Source of the DNA: Natronomonas sp.
Lineage (GTDB): Archaea; Halobacteriota; Halobacteria; Halobacteriales; Haloarculaceae
NCBI GenBank assembly: GCA_007121575.1
Contig: SKKJ01000357.1
Span: 1 to 5,656 of the forward strand
Reading direction: 5' to 3'
DNA length: 5,656 bases
In this document: positions 4,326-5,656 of the stretch, piece by piece
Layout: the number at the start of each line of letters is the position of its first letter
Numbering within the stretch: the first letter of the stretch is position 1
Notes under the pieces: model-generated
Told to the model about the DNA's origin: nothing
The model's input: the letters and a program-made list of their open reading frames with translations, nothing else
Databases searched by the model: none
Program-made: the position numbers and the translations under genes

Positions 4326-5656
4326 CAACCGTCGGACTGTGCGGAAACGAAGTCAGTACGAAAGCGATCGATGCCGCTCTCAGCGACATCGACGTGGAGA
4401 CAACGACGGTCGATATCGAAGCCGTTGAGCATGTCGATATCGGGATTGTCACTAAGCGCGTCGGATCAACGGCGTTGAATCGAGCGACAGATATCGCGAG
4501 ACGGACCGAAACCGCCCTCGTTTGCGTTGAACTTGGCGGGGTCGGCGGCATCGCGGTTGATGGTGTTGATGCCGCAATCTCTGGATATCGGCCCGGTAGC
4601 GCGTGTTATGACTGCCTTTGTAAACGGGTCGAAGCAGGTGGTCCAGAGAGTGGGGCCGACAAGTGCGAGACATCAACCGCCCGTCTCGCGGGAGCGATCG
4701 CTGGCCATGAGGTCACGACGTTCCTCAATGGGAAAACAACCAGCTTATTCGGCGGTGTCATCGAACTCCCGTACACGAACCGGCAGGTTCTTCCGGTTCC
4801 GTACTGCGACTGTGCAGAACGCACGGCCAACCGCGACCAACTTCGTCGGACGGACGATTCGCGACCACTAGAAGAGTCGATTTCGCTGGCAGAAGTCGCC
4901 TTCGATACGCGTGTCGGGCCGATTTCGTCAATCGGCGAAGTAGAGTCGTTTCCGGTGCCTTATTATTTGGCATCGCTTGCCGATACTCCATTCTCGGACG
5001 GAAATGCACCGGATCACGCGGCTGGTGTCGGAATCGATTGGGATCCCGCCTTTATGAAGGCGCTCGGTGAGGCGCTAGAACGATACAGCGCCGCCATCTA
5101 TCGAACTTCGGATTTCTTTACTGCACCTGCTGCCCCGATCGATTTGAAACGATTTGTCCGCCCAGAGGGAGCTGTCTCGAACGGTGTAGAGCATTGGTGC
5201 ACGGCGGAAAACCTCCGAACGGGAGAGACGGTACACGTCCCCGCAGAACTCGTCGTCTTTCCACCGGCCGAACAAGCGATTCGGCCGTCGATCACAACGG
5301 GATTAGGCCTCGGCAACAGCGGCATTGAGGCCATCTGTTCTGGGCTTTACGAGGTCGTCGAGCGCGATGCCACGATGTTAGCGTGGTATTCGACGTACGA
5401 GCCGATGGGTCTTTCAGTCGCTGATGACGCCTTTCAGACGCTCGCCAACCGTGCGAAAAGTGAAGGGCTCTCGACGACAGTGCTGTTACTCACCCAGGAC
5501 ATCGACGTTCCCGTCGTCGCCGCGTTCGTCCACCGTGCGGAGACGTGGCCCCAGTTTGCCGCTGGATCCGCGGCGAGGTTGGATCCAGTCGCCGCCGCTC
5601 GTGGGGCGCTCGAAGAAGCGGTTCAAAACTGGTTGGAACTTCGACGGATGGGGAAA
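4322..5656 (+). CDS. YcaO-domain protein with cysteine-bearing N-terminal domain, 3' end cut off
   Basis: 445 codons from GTG 4322 to the right edge with no stop. YcaO enzymes use ATP to activate a peptide backbone amide, forming azolines, thioamides or amidines; some members act on other targets. The YcaO part begins near residue 215. It shows GIDWDPAFMKALGEALERYSA (237-257), the first ATP/Mg motif with Glu250, Glu253 and Arg254, and GLGLGNSGIEAICSGLYEVVERDA (327-350), close to the E-x8-E-x2-ERD pattern of azoline-type YcaO proteins. It also shows RLDPVAAARGALEEAVQ (419-435), the third conserved helix. The N-terminal 200 residues begin with TTVGLCGNE and contain C95-x2-C98 and C162-D-C164, which could hold a metal, as in the docking/E1-like part of cyclodehydratases; this is inference. 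Roughly 100 or more residues, including the C-terminus, are missing. No TfuA, dehydrogenase or transporter gene is visible here. Transcription is probably from the TATA box at 4248, through the mini-ORF. The substrate is unknown. Confidence 0.88.
   Translation, partial: MTTVGLCGNEVSTKAIDAALSDIDVETTTVDIEAVEHVDIGIVTKRVGSTALNRATDIARRTETALVCVELGGVGGIAVDGVDAAISGYRPGSACYDCLCKRVEAGGPESGADKCETSTARLAGAIAGHEVTTFLNGKTTSLFGGVIELPYTNRQVLPVPYCDCAERTANRDQLRRTDDSRPLEESISLAEVAFDTRVGPISSIGEVESFPVPYYLASLADTPFSDGNAPDHAAGVGIDWDPAFMKALGEALERYSAAIYRTSDFFTAPAAPIDLKRFVRPEGAVSNGVEHWCTAENLRTGETVHVPAELVVFPPAEQAIRPSITTGLGLGNSGIEAICSGLYEVVERDATMLAWYSTYEPMGLSVADDAFQTLANRAKSEGLSTTVLLLTQDIDVPVVAAFVHRAETWPQFAAGSAARLDPVAAARGALEEAVQNWLELRRMGK

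Noticed and set aside
4042..4551. 169-codon minus-strand frame opposite the regulator end and ycaO start
   Set aside because: It lies antisense to two well-supported genes and their promoter; serine-rich low-information translation.

Overview
The window looks like chromosomal DNA from a halophilic archaeon (class Halobacteria). The proteins are acidic, the serine hydroxymethyltransferase, FolD and TbsP-like sequences have a haloarchaeal character, and TATA-like boxes sit about 26-27 bp upstream of start codons, as expected for leaderless archaeal transcripts. By eye the GC content is moderate, lower than many haloarchaea; I did not count it. I see no mobile elements, CRISPR arrays or stable RNA genes.

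The left half (1-3038) is read on the minus strand, in transcription order: glyA (serine hydroxymethyltransferase), a CoA-disulfide-reductase-type flavoprotein, and the 5' end of folD (methylenetetrahydrofolate dehydrogenase/cyclohydrolase), which runs off the left edge. GlyA makes methylene-tetrahydrofolate (or the archaeal equivalent) from serine, and FolD oxidises it to the formyl level, so this is a one-carbon unit cluster with a thiol/NAD(P)H flavoenzyme between the two. The flavoenzyme has its own strong TATA box and an inverted repeat around it. Between its stop and folD lies a 21-codon ORF with a GGAGG Shine-Dalgarno and an ATGA overlap, of doubtful coding status.

The right half (3383-5656) is read on the plus strand. 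First comes a TbsP-like (DUF5821-type) transcriptional regulator with a C-terminal winged helix. It is followed by a large YcaO-domain protein with a cysteine-bearing N-terminal domain, cut off by the right edge. The YcaO gene starts at GTG 4322, which is forced by an in-frame stop just upstream. Its start overlaps the stop of a 15-codon ORF whose ATG lies exactly where a leaderless transcript should begin.

The 344-bp divergent gap between glyA and the regulator holds no convincing gene. It does contain several dyads, including a perfect 6+2+6 palindrome upstream of the regulator's TATA box, and is the likely control region. The best candidates for something new are the leaderless mini-ORF coupled to ycaO, the YcaO protein itself (substrate unknown), and this multi-dyad region.
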